A stretch of DNA of 64,000 nucleotides from Meira nashicola (lineage: Eukaryota > Basidiomycota > Exobasidiomycetes > Exobasidiales > Brachybasidiaceae), in contig BCJU01000002.1 of assembly GCA_001600355.1 (NCBI GenBank), forward strand, positions 2,418,001 through 2,482,000, given 5' to 3'. Position 1 is the stretch's first letter. Each line of letters opens with the position of its first letter. The notes under the pieces are model-generated. The model saw only the letters and a list, made by a program, of their open reading frames with translations, searched no databases and was not told the origin of the DNA. The position numbers and the translations under genes are program-made. Shown here piece by piece: positions 12,001 to 19,100 of the stretch.

Positions 12001-14221
12001 TTCCTGTTTCACCAACCAACAATGTTGGTTCATTCATTGCCACGCATGCAGCAATACGTTCTAGCAAACGAGCAGCTGATCCTGTCATCGCAAACGATGC
12101 TGAAGGCTTTGCCACCAGGGAAGAAGAATGTCTTTTGGCTTGCAATACCTCCCACCTACCAATCTGAATAGATTTGCTCTTTGATCCATCTTCATTTGTA
12201 GACTGTAAGCGCATCTCTGGTCTACGATCACGTACATTGTGCCACAACGAAGAGGATTCCACACCGATCTCCTTTGCGAGGATTTCCAAAAGAACACTGA
12301 ATCGATCCCGTGCATCTTTTTGAGCTGACTCGTCATCAAGCTTCGAACCAGCTGCTGCAACAGAAGGCGGTGGTGGTGTAGCGCCAAGGAAAATATCGAT
12401 TGCCTCCAATGCTATCTCTTCTTGCAGTGCCTGATTAGCAAAAGGTGCTCTGGCAATGTTATTGACTGCAGATTCTCCACCTTTGGCGATCATTCTATCA
12501 ACTCGTCGACACCATTTCAAGAGGTCATGCAAGGACGGTATACGTGCAGTACCTGCCGAGGAGTTTGCTAGAATGGAAGTGCTTTTCGTTGTTACGGCAG
12601 CATGCGCAAGCTTTGACCAAGTGGAAACCAATCTTTCCACCGATCCATCTTCTGCTATGGAAAGGTATTTGGCATTCGTTGTAACGATGTCCAAGATATC
12701 TGCTTGACTTAAAGCATTCATTCGAACGTCATTCCAGTGATGATTGCCATAAAATGTTGGCAAAGGCAGTGTGGTAGAGTCTGAATGTGCTACCGTCCTA
12801 GTAGCAAAGATTGCAAAACCTTTCCCTGCTCGGATTTTACCACGAGGTCCAAGGTCTAAGTACGGTCTAGCTCCAATCGTCTTGGTAGCGGCCATTCCTT
12901 CCACCAGTGGCTTGATGACAGAGAGTACTTCTACATTTGCTTTGTCGATATCTTCCAATACCACCCATTTTCCCAACCTAACTGCTCGGCTCAATGCACC
13001 TTCTGTCCATTCAAAATTTCCCGGTCTTTTTGGGGATGAGATAAAGGACCCAATGAGAGACTTTGCATCAATTCCACTTTGGTCTGCTAATTGTAGCCAA
13101 ACGATCGGAGCAGTAGATACGTCATCCGAAATCCTTTCGCAACTGTGCCGTATGAGTGAAGTCTTTCCGCATGCTTCAGGACCTGAGAGAAGAATCGGTA
13201 ATCGCTTTTGTAATTTCTCCGACAAAGCAGATAAAACTGGTTGAAGTGATTCAGTTTCCTTGAAATGCTGCTTTTTCTGTCTATTGTCGTTTGTGCGATA
13301 GAATAATCTTCCACCGAATAGCACTGAGGTATTCTCCATATGGGATTGGTCAAGTCGTTCTATGGATGCACTTGACTCTTCTGCGATCTGCTCGTTACCT
13401 GGTGTACTTCCTTGGAATAGCTCTGTTGTGCGCTGTATCCGTTCCAACTCAAGTAAAGGCAATACCCACATATCGATCTCTTCTATCAAGAGCGGCTGAT
13501 CATAATTCGGAACCGGTATATAGAATCGCAAAGAAGCATCAAGAGGCGTATATATCTGACTTCCAATTGTACCAGGATGTCCGACATGCTGAGAGATCAG
13601 TGCATTTAATGTGCTTTCTGATACGTTTTCTATCCGGGCGAATAGACGAATAATCAAAAGTCGAAGAGCTGGAGTACAGGATTGGTGTTGTATAAGCGAA
13701 AGAAGATCAATTGTTGAGAGAAAGTCTGGAGATTCCTCAATCGTGATTGGCGATACATTGATGATTCGATAGCTGGATAGGAAGATTGCTCCGAGCTGTT
13801 CTTGAGTCAAATCTTGCAATCTCAAGGTTTTGAGTTGTGGAGTGTGTAGTAAATCTAGCACGATCGGTTGAAGCTCAGGATGTGAAGGAAGAAGCACAGC
13901 TAGAGCATAGAGTATTTGAATTGTTTGCCAATCGGACCAAGAAACTTTTGAAGCTTCCAATCGATGCAAAAGTTTGGCAAATAAATCGATTAGAAAAGGT
14001 CCTGCATGTTGAGCAACATTTATTGTGCATTGAGGATGTATCAAGATTTCAGCAAGAGCTTCCAAAAAGTTGCTTTGTGGTGTGTTCGGTATTGATGTCT
14101 GTGCCCATTGACGAAGAACTGCAATTGGTTGCCAAGATGGAATTTCATCAATGTTGATTTGTTCATAAATTTTTGAAGCAATTATACGAACATCCATCTC
14201 ATCAACCATTTTAGATGACAT
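1..14221 (-). CDS. MDN1: Midasin (Rea1/Mdn1), giant AAA+ ATPase of 60S ribosome assembly; 3' end beyond window
   Basis: Midasin is a dynein-like AAA+ ATPase of the nucleolus and nucleoplasm that strips assembly factors (Ytm1, Rsa4) from pre-60S particles. The frame starts at ATG 14221 and stays open for about 4,740 codons to the left edge, with no intron evident. Six AAA modules can be followed by their Walker A loops: GPEACGKT near residue 345, GETGTGKT near 740, GPTSAGKT near 1195, GETGTGKT near 1497, GSPGAGKT near 1900 and GKGGAGKT near 2215. A long helical linker follows. From about residue 4315 to 4720 comes the Asp/Glu-rich region typical of the family (many GDEE, DEDE and EGEDEE runs). 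The window cuts the gene at GEEENS, so the C-terminal VWA/MIDAS domain that binds Ytm1 and Rsa4, expected to be roughly 250-300 residues, lies outside. The length fits the usual 4,700-5,000 residues. Confidence 0.97.
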   Translation of the reverse strand, partial: MSSKMVDEMDVRIIASKIYEQINIDEIPSWQPIAVLRQWAQTSIPNTPQSNFLEALAEILIHPQCTINVAQHAGPFLIDLFAKLLHRLEASKVSWSDWQTIQILYALAVLLPSHPELQPIVLDLLHTPQLKTLRLQDLTQEQLGAIFLSSYRIINVSPITIEESPDFLSTIDLLSLIQHQSCTPALRLLIIRLFARIENVSESTLNALISQHVGHPGTIGSQIYTPLDASLRFYIPVPNYDQPLLIEEIDMWVLPLLELERIQRTTELFQGSTPGNEQIAEESSASIERLDQSHMENTSVLFGGRLFYRTNDNRQKKQHFKETESLQPVLSALSEKLQKRLPILLSGPEACGKTSLIRHSCERISDDVSTAPIVWLQLADQSGIDAKSLIGSFISSPKRPGNFEWTEGALSRAVRLGKWVVLEDIDKANVEVLSVIKPLVEGMAATKTIGARPYLDLGPRGKIRAGKGFAIFATRTVAHSDSTTLPLPTFYGNHHWNDVRMNALSQADILDIVTTNAKYLSIAEDGSVERLVSTWSKLAHAAVTTKSTSILANSSAGTARIPSLHDLLKWCRRVDRMIAKGGESAVNNIARAPFANQALQEEIALEAIDIFLGATPPPPSVAAAGSKLDDESAQKDARDRFSVLLEILAKEIGVESSSLWHNVRDRRPEMRLQSTNEDGSKSKSIQIGRWEVLQAKRHSSSLVAKPSASFAMTGSAARLLERIAACVAMNEPTLLVGETGTGKTTVVQQLAAMAHKPLVALNLSQQTESADLLGGFKPLDPKLPAMDLHNDWLDLFQRTFSLRRNARYLQAERKALQAQKWSRLHATWTDSVRLAYGKLKTENSSDENADQIDEDDSELRARKTMRTSEQGDKQISQMKNGVAQSEEEVALLHEWKNFESRLSQFAAHYTGPKRALVFSFIEGPLVKAIRDGTWVLLDEINLATSETLECLSTLLQTPDSSIVLSEKGDLEPVPRHPDFRLFACMNPATDVGKKDLPNNLRSRFTEIYAISPDVDREALVGIVESYIGSDSVGDRGAVMDVADCFVMIKQLTHQQKLADGANQRPHYSIRTLARALTFAKDTASVYGLRRALFEGFTMAFTMLLDQQSGTIVRGILKRNILDRAKNAKAAASFVPPRPASSSISTSHVQIGSFWLETGSQPTEDVPEYILTTSVQEKLVGLARAALTRRSPVLIQGPTSAGKTSAVEYLARRTGHRFVRINNHEHTDLQEYLGSYTTDSQTGRLAFQEGLLVTAARRGDWIVLDELNLAPTDVLEALNRLLDDNRELLIPETGEVIKPHPHFMLFATQNPPGLYAGRKVLSRAFRNRFLEIHFDDVPQAELQTILARRCRIAPSYADKIVRVFLELQRRRQTTRVFDTKQAFVTLRDLFRWGMRQAEDYAQLALNGYMLIAERTRKPEDGLVVKQVLEEVLKVKIDLRKMYDTFDQDRMSVLLGVDLASSLSKAVEGTGIVWTSAMRRLVCLVACALRYSEPVLLVGETGTGKTSVCEVLSNVFSSSLITVNCHQNTDAADLLGGQRPIRNRTVLRETARANGLAILQQHQQENNAISIDNLETISEALSKIKIDDVEEQKRIEEARMQINQSMALFEWHDGPLVNAMRNGHHMLLDEISLADDSVLERLNSVFEPGRTLVLAERASSSSTDDSVVIKADPAFQVVATMNPGGDYGKKELSPALRNRFTEVWVPAVTEREDISAIIDAQWTTKELEPFGNLMIEFVNFYSSQISGSMDNNNSSIVGLRDLISWAAFMNMVMANNKNILPSYTFAHGALMTLIDGLPLHPWIAAKPKRQIEALINTMVEELIRLSGMTVQESQQIQSNVDLQIIDRPDAFGIGGFLTSKGQLMSSSESNSFNLQAKTPANNAMRVLRAMQVSNRAIMLEGSPGAGKTSLIVALANVCRHPLTRINLSDQTELSDLFGADLPIEGGKPGEFGWREAAFLQAMQSGAWVLLDEMNLASQSVLEGLNSCLDHRGAVYVPELGRTFRKHPNFRFFAAQNPQHQGGGRKGLPKSFLNRFTKVYIEELRQDDFLAIMHEIYPAYGQERLQAMVHFNDRLQILLRDTNAFSKSGHPWEFNLRDLLRWLEMSRSQLGLIRKERRLDPMEYFNSLYPLRFRTEQDQKLVAMVAAEIFGHQVGEGERPWFNITSTQIQLGHVLLPRTGTCDPSLSAFDTFTMSQSHLPVAQALGECIQLAWPAILVGKGGAGKTSLIRKIAQLMGRPLQEVRLNGGTDAIDIIGGFEQVDSRQGRSEILMELRGLIEAGKQTCLAMSGQQDKQDQLTICMTLKQMSSIVDQQKNALLSDESFNLAWQSIAEVNNQLLCLGILSQIDQARGQRLLDTISVMATSLQDVNADSGRFAWRDGPVISAMRKGQWLLLDEANLCPASVLDRLNSLLEPGGSIVLSERGVIPTGRAGEPSAIEIVKPHPNFRIFFAIDPKYGELSRAMRNRGMELYLEDWTLMKPALNTQEASLQCILPYMSGIEPAKTFLDHDRHAAIAILGRSIAPDAIGHASHYHKDEIFSALDCLHGHQSLQEMSSALKHSLILQDGISEQYLRDIGLDLQSWPGLLNNQINSNEEVTSRLMGIVLNAACSLVDLQRYQRSQENRTEDVTVLSRSAMCFDGVELDLLASEEKYLFELLWTIMQTMSSIGFGDPVDPHTINNLESVLASSLFLAGKNASQVRVNNSISRVVYDQMRRELVHLNKAFNDQFGKILTLLDASGRQILLRTGHAFNQLWQAYLPNTSNEESTRMAKKIEEASANVRDYAPSDLIANATEIVALLMYDRRIRSDFDQTNLSEMADRIFLALEKIKQPSTSHTSRPRHESDSIILGLIFMSMQLQHNAIKAKSSAKLFEAGNENFPLSCAVTMHSFSFAKPDQIALTRGQSEWLVGLPSASVVHGGENASTQQLFQPVILRAILDMCYSRDRIALQDIEERHAVLDRMKNLISYLAPAELLPRSYLSAQSLGKLLQSLEPFLLDALRDEEGSDFSDEVSASIHKIESATLVGLPDALSGLLNCDNLSPRTNSIAHNWLSCLQAMQTMQKQTSAESGNEIDRLHILGSAFLQIALAMFALFLPNVAIDPVITQKTKKELLEHQIQRLRAERAALVVVESSVTGNVDSVSIKMLDERIARLSGGRSTQQEVEENKIEDARHGSRNGRSDLLDQLHSEMWSFVDQIFTKKNVQQLIGTQFSDAQATNIQSTVNSMTLRLQSRYSDLQDLITPFCSALSIVQVGLGMLRQSDTLSKRSNLTHRIDAMVEALVTFPTSASTKSFLQKEVPIRLKSGSAFAGMVVPLILSKLEAIVLDVQNGHPLSSILGPLTSCYDQIWHLWTLDQEAERQRRADESILYKTRTLDIQVEEDAELQEKEFATLFPQYQDIMEEMAEKTGETNGLTSESNGKRKRSKKAFVDDSDVQQLFQLHLTLFSSAHSLASTYKQSRVEHINRLMYDDYIFMSESLDKHSASLQIGLLDKTRKEGESDEATLDKLDFYVDACPSESKKLQNLVLQMQDRLQQLIKDWPDQQVLQHIFERCEAMLQLDISSPVNKLLAALEGLLVHTEDWQMYASSKTTLQPQRDAITSLIIEWRRLELHGWKRLLEKEQKQAYNLAKDWWFTLFQSTIKSDSEEDKERSELVTLLDQFLRGSPLGQFAGRLNLLKAMHSYHVHLGGDKGIHFTQSQEKVQAMLFNIIKFFSQFAPTVEEHLNKKRALVEREITDFVRLASWKDTNVHALKTSATKTHRKLHQCLRKFRHALAESIDPLLANVGPIREFKKSNVTFDVISVRDLTPLQLSNDVSARQVWHLQDKDIPLHLINLETTASTLHRIFNNSIASSMQSQIFAEGVKDLSNTIIERSTTLSKATPSTATEENAKLVKNLDTRKRKAWSDLLKELRRLGFSTTSCEGLSSKFMSDSAFVLSLKGLNIEQDQATALINAENQYYRLLAMLPLLRSAVMNRERNPDVDAGQLQLALSYVENGFMFANANRLRLGVLAKDHVWLKAVYQRIQYLLEANTIETMNGTQVSCEKNLLIHADFWARTTAGLLEVAADAPIHAQFSSITDLNVTSEIDEIRTLAVKASHHKESFLDLVNVSQLMGSKFVTDTEVEKIKTAEEDLTEIISSLEALVHRAVSLRALTKPMLDFLQDQAPQEKITLHAQVKSEVYEESIGKKSDDLISSILIVAQDLRQAGKIDPSEDDLMDRALTEETKAVASYQQKLRLVDIKEALSKVICSDSLNNEMTATSIVQVSLQRLQPFLDTYISMVDALAIRTSQTYSSLMDLNVTVCSLVNTLANKGFCKPRPPEQNQDATDAQNDDDQQLEDGGVGLGDGEGAKDVTDTLQDDEEMEELQKDENDEQEKDENQDGPKGEKNAREMDQDFDGELGDVEQEDGEEGDEEKPEDEKEMEDAVGDVDPLDLDTVDEKTWAGEDEEDEKDQEGGKDQNEKEMDGKDAEGDGEEHREAPKASSKEEKSGAEGAGQREEKREGKEGDEGQNDEGQNEEGDDDQEPADNDQEEAEDGKGEEDEDPTKADGMGRAIDQEAQQGENLDLDEDLKMDEDAQSIDDDGSDFEDMDDLSETEERDNRKELTPDLQPDANEDDSQNDVEQQAERAEGEDEEDAEMSDQEDDEGKPEVSREKGEEAAEEEEDEHAEDNADKIQEGDNGPQPQPSAADQGTMDGQAEADATAAGDAEQDAPAQQEQSSRSQAGRQRQGGAAMAQNETGEEENS

Positions 14222-14653
14222 GTTTACCACCAAGATGAGATTTTTAATCTCTTGTGGTGGCAAGCAAGTCTGTTGAAATGGAAGATTGTATATTGAAGAA
14301 AGTGAGCAATACGCTCTTTACCAGTCAAAATTATTCTTGCTGCAACTTTAGTCTTCTTGAACAAAAAAATTCCAAAAAATTATTCAACACGTGAGAAGGG
14401 GTGAGCAACACAACACTTAAGCGTATGTCTTTTCTCTACACGTTTAAGCCTGTTTGACGCGTCAGAGCAGCGTGCATTCATTCTGTTCATCATCTTTTCT
14501 ATCACTACTGATAAGGCAAAGGATAACATTTCAACAGGGTATGATTATGTACATAAAGGTTAAAATGGGCATCGATGGCTAGAGTATTAGCAGTTAGGAT
14601 ATGTTGTAGAAGTGGCAGCATATATCACAATTATGTGGAATAGCAGTAACGAA
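14222..14653. other. Intergenic: MDN1 promoter side and 3' end of the short-chain dehydrogenase gene
   Basis: The region lies between two genes on the minus strand, so it holds the midasin 5' leader and promoter next to 14222 and the dehydrogenase 3' UTR next to 14653. I see no conserved reading frame or RNA gene. A TATA element at the usual distance is not obvious, as expected for a housekeeping gene. Confidence 0.6.
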
Positions 14654-15661
14654 TTAAAGTTGTGCATTTCCACTGTTGTTGGCTTCTTTGGTGATTTCTT
14701 CTGCATCAATTTTTGTACCTGTCAATTCCTCACTGATGTTCCATAAATCTTTCATCAATTTATCATCACGGGAAGCTGGTGATTCTTTACCTTTTATACC
14801 ATATGTTGCATAATAATCATCAAATCCATTTTTTTCTTCAATCTCTGTTGAAGTAGCAGCATATAAAGGAGCGAGTGCACCATCTGCGCTACTGATGAAT
14901 AAAAGAGGAGCGATTGGTGCTAAAGGTGTTCTTGAATATAAATTTGAAGCAACTAAGCCAGGATGAACGGCTGTCGAACGAATTTCGTTTGGCTTAAAAC
15001 GTTTATTTACTTCTCTTGAAAATAAAAGAGCGGCTAATTTACTTTGACTATAACGCATATATTTACCAATTTGATCGAATCCCATCTTACGATTGATTGC
15101 TTCTTTGCTTGTAAAGTCTAATTTTAAGCTAGGATTATAATGTTCAAAAGTATGAGCAACGGAAGATAAATTTACCAATCTGGAAGGATGACCGGATTGA
15201 TGAGCGGATTTGATCATCGTTTTAGCCAATTTAGAAAATAAAGCGAAATGACTTAAATGATTTGTTTGAAAAGATTGTTCGATTCCATCATCTGTTAATT
15301 GATAACCTGGTGCCATTACACCTGCATTGCAAATGAGGATATGCAAATCTTTCTCTCTTGCTAAGAAATCGTCTGCTGCTTTTTTACAAGCGTTTAAATT
15401 CATTAAATCTAATTCCAAGAATTCCAAATCAAGCTTTTCAACATCATTTGATCCTTCTTTTCGATTTTTATCATGTTCTTCTTGTAACTTTTTCATCGCA
15501 TCTTCTGCTTTTCCTTTATTACGCGAAGCCATATAAACACGAGCTCCATGGATGGCCAATTGCTTTGTTGTTTCGTAACCGATTCCACCATTCCCTCCTG
15601 TCACTATGCAAACTTTTCCTTTAAGATCAGGAATCTCTGCGTTTGAGTATCTTTTCGACAT
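14654..15661 (-). CDS. Short-chain dehydrogenase/reductase, retinol-dehydrogenase/TIC32-like subfamily
   Basis: This is a 335-residue NAD(P)-dependent oxidoreductase of the classical SDR fold. The start is ATG 15661 (MSKRYSNAEIPDL). The frame is open further upstream, but only a GTG could serve there. Visible motifs are the cofactor loop TGGNGGIG near residue 20, the NAG motif in LICNAGVMAPGY, a catalytic serine in LVNLSSVAH, and the YxxxK pair in YSQSK. After that comes the AVHPGLV motif common in RDH11-14, WWOX and light-dependent protochlorophyllide-reductase-like members. No targeting peptide or clear membrane segment is seen. The substrate cannot be predicted; the fungal relatives are mostly uncharacterised. 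A TATA box at 15721-15729 suggests regulated expression. Confidence 0.92.
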   Translation of the reverse strand: MSKRYSNAEIPDLKGKVCIVTGGNGGIGYETTKQLAIHGARVYMASRNKGKAEDAMKKLQEEHDKNRKEGSNDVEKLDLEFLELDLMNLNACKKAADDFLAREKDLHILICNAGVMAPGYQLTDDGIEQSFQTNHLSHFALFSKLAKTMIKSAHQSGHPSRLVNLSSVAHTFEHYNPSLKLDFTSKEAINRKMGFDQIGKYMRYSQSKLAALLFSREVNKRFKPNEIRSTAVHPGLVASNLYSRTPLAPIAPLLFISSADGALAPLYAATSTEIEEKNGFDDYYATYGIKGKESPASRDDKLMKDLWNISEELTGTKIDAEEITKEANNSGNAQL

Positions 15662-15720
15662 GATGTGCACTGTAATGATCGATTGAATGATTGAGGAAAG
15701 ATCGACAAGTACAATCACTT

Positions 15721-15729
15721 CTTTTTATA
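15721..15729 (-). promoter_or_regulatory. TATA box of the short-chain dehydrogenase gene
   Basis: On the minus strand the sequence reads TATAAAAAG, with its 5' end 68 bases upstream of ATG 15661. The other TATA elements in this window lie at nearly the same distance from their start codons. Confidence 0.55.
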
Positions 15730-16155
15730 GTATGCCGTCTCTTATTTTTCACACACACATACATGTCATCGGATCGAGGAATATATCGTGAACCTTGAGC
15801 CGCACTGTTCCCATGCATCAAGGAACAAGTTGTATGTATGTATGCAATTACTTTAAATTTTCACACCCAAGATTCTTGTACCCTATCTGTATTAACGGCT
15901 ACCAATCTGCCGGTTTAGATTTTTAAATGTTTAAAACATTTATCTCTTTGTGGAGGTTGCACTAAAAAAAAAGTAGGGACTGAAATCATGCTATTTTTAA
16001 AAGAACATTCTCTGGTGGTTCCTTTTGCGGGGTTGACTACGCGTGCGCTTTTTTTTTCACATCTTCTGGGTTCTATGACAGGGAAGTTTTTTTAAGTTGA
16101 CATGTATTGAACACTGCATAATTACGTCTATGGCGGGAAATTAAGACAATGACAT
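15730..16155. other. Intergenic: dehydrogenase upstream region and intersectin 3' end
   Basis: The stretch separates two minus-strand genes. It contains a short GTAT run near 15830, a poly-A tract near 15965 and a poly-T tract near 16050. No supported gene was seen. The minus-strand transcript of the intersectin gene should end here. Confidence 0.5.
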
Positions 16156-19100
16156 TTAAATTTGCTTGGAAGATCTTCTATTGATCTTATTTGCAGCGGA
16201 TAAACAATCAGATCTAGCGGAATCAATGCTATGCATCCAAGAATGACAAGCACGAGCAGAAGAACAACGAATATTAACCTTTTCACGACCTTGATGGAGT
16301 AATTGAAATGATAAATCATCACGACCTGTTAAACCAGAAGGAACATCTCGAACGACTAATTCTTCTAATGGCATTGGCATCCTGTATAAATATTGATCCA
16401 CATTCGTATTGCCGTTTGTAGTTCTTCTTCCAGATAATAAGATCACTAAATCATTACACAAGATCACAGTAATCTTTCTTCCGCTCTTTTGTTTGATCAA
16501 AATTTCTTCTCTTAAAATCTTTCTTTCTCCCATCCATCTTGTCTTTTGTGTTAGATCTAATTTAACTTGATTTGTTCCATTTTGACTTGCAGCAGAAGAA
16601 GCATTTATCTTTTCGGTTAAATCGATTAAACGTTCATCACTTTGACGTTGTCTAATTGATTCATTCGTTGTATCCAATAATGATTGTGCATTTGACATTG
16701 CATTACGTAAAGATTTATATTCTTCCGGATCTGCATCTTCTTCGTTTGTATAACGCAATATTTGTCCGATCAATAAAGGATATCTTGTTAACCTTTGCAT
16801 GGGTACTAATAAGAAATGACTTAAATCCAAACCTCTTGCAGATGAATGTTCAGATCGAAGCCTTTTCAAAAGATCATCCAATTCTGCATTCCTTTTACGT
16901 TCTGTCGTTAAAATGTGCGTTGCCGTTTCTTGATTAACACAATAGGGTATATAAACTGACATTTGTTTCATATGATTTTCCAAAATATCACCAATTTGAG
17001 TGATAAACATTTGTGCATTCCTTTGACGAGCTTCTAAATCCGATAAAAGTGAAACGGCCGCTAATAAAACTTCTTCTATATTACCGAAAATAACAGTTGC
17101 AGCTTTTGATTGCAAAAGAGGTTGCATACTATTAAAGAAAACGTCAACAATGATTTGCACATCACGAACGTGACTTGATTCTGTTGCAATAAGTTCAAAA
17201 ATAGCTTCTTGACGTTTTCTTTCTTGATCAGGAATTGCGATTGATGCTTCACTACCAATCATACTACTCCATGAAGTTGTTATTGCAGCAGCACTACTTT
17301 CTCCTTCACTTATACTTTCACGTTGTTGTTGTGTTAAATTGGGTGAATTTGTACCGATTGCAGGACTTTGATTTCTTTGTACCATCATTGGTCCTGAAAT
17401 GATTGGTGTATTTCTTCTTTCTACATTTGCTGGACTTTGATTGCCTGTCTTTCTAGTGGATATATTTTTGATTGTAGTAAGCAAACTTGAACCAGTAGAA
17501 GACTTTGTTGGTGGTGGAGAAGAAGAAGAAGAAGAAGACGTAATACCTTCCACTGTACTTGCATCAGAAGATGGTAAAGGAGGAAGAGGAGTATTCTTTT
17601 GTTGTTCTTGAACTTGTTTACTCAATTTGACAAAGCGTTCATAAGCATCATCCATTTCAACTTCCGGCTCCTTTTCTACCGGTGGAGGAGGAGGAGGTCT
17701 AGATGGCTTTCCCGGACGCTCTTTCCTTTTACGTTGTTCTCCAATCGTTCTTGTTGGTCTTTCAGGTTTAGATCTTTTGGCTGTAGGTCTACGATGCAAT
17801 AATAAATTTTCAGCTTGTTTTGATGCATCTGCGTTGACATCATCTTGCATCTTTCCTCCGTCAATATTTTGGTCAATATCTTTACCATCTTGGCCTTGAA
17901 CGATTAGAATACCAGCTGCTTCTAATACTCGTAATCGTTCTGCAACTCTTCTCTGTTGTGCTTCTTCACTTTCATTTTCTTCTATTCCGTCTGGAATATC
18001 ATCATCATCATCATCGTCGTCTTCACTTGAAGTCCATCCTGTAGTAGAATAATCTGAGTCATCTTCACTTTCTTCATCTTTATCAGAAGCAGTAATTGCT
18101 GGTTGATCTTTAATATTTTCAGCTTTGCTTTCTTTAGACAATAAGACTGCACGTTGCAAATCTTTTTCTTCACGAGATTGAGCAATAAAACGCTCTCTTT
18201 CATCCTTTTCAGATTGTTTCAACGCTTGTGCAAGTGCTTCTTCTTCCGTCAAATTTGAATCATTTTGTAACATTATCCCATTTTCGCTTTTGACAAGATC
18301 TTGTTCATTGTTTATATCATTTCTTGCTTTACCTGCGACTATCGATCATAATCAAGGTCAATCAAAAATGGTTGAAATTGTTTAAATTTGTTGTTCGGAT
18401 TAGATGGACATGTGTAAAAAAAATCAAAAGGAGAGAGAAAGGGTTCAGCAATCACTCTTCTTGCAAATACGCGCTTTGATCATGAAGCATGGCGATAAAA
18501 TAGGGATAGTAAGCATGGAATGGAGGCTTTTTAAAGATGATTCTTTTACCTTCTCCTTTCGCATAACCCTTTTTCCCCATTCGTGCCCTGGCCTCAGTCA
18601 AAGCGCGCACGCGGCGGAGAGTGAATTGAGTCTTCCTCCAAACGGCGTGGATGAAGAGGAAAGGGAAACGATGGATGTGGAATAGGATTAAGGAAGATGG
18701 AGATAGATACAAGAAAGAACGAAAAGAAGGAAATGAATCATAGAAAGAGAACACTAACCACTTGTGCCATCAAGCAATTCCACATAAGCAGCCGGTACGA
18801 TAAGAATACGATCTTGTTCATCGATTACCTTCCACCAATTTGCATCTTCATCCTCAACGACGCGTAATTCTTGCTCAGCAGTTAAATTCATCTCTTCAGG
18901 CGATGATCCTTCAAAGTCATACAATGCCTTGGCTATTTTGGGTTTTTCGATACTTTGAACGTATGATCGAGGGAATGTTCCCTTTTTGCCGCTCGTTTCA
19001 TTCACGATTGAGCCGTACCACCAATCACTTGCCTCATCTTTGGAAGGATGTGCAAGAATGACTGAATTCTCAATAAATTCCAAATCCTCCTCCCGTTGAG

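Noticed and set aside
15662..15718. Longer dehydrogenase N-terminus
   Set aside because: The upstream start would be GTG, and it would extend the protein into the 68-base TATA-to-ATG leader interval.
16156..18273. Stand-alone RhoGEF gene starting at ATG 18273
   Set aside because: The frame is open further upstream to a splice acceptor without another ATG, phases match the EH-SH3 frame, and the combined domain order is that of intersectin.
18567..18604. Possible 38-base micro-exon (GGCACGAATGGGG..., flanked by CAG and GTAAAAG) inside the intersectin intron
   Set aside because: Its length shifts the phase so that exon 2 could not be read. The direct junction keeps the frame.
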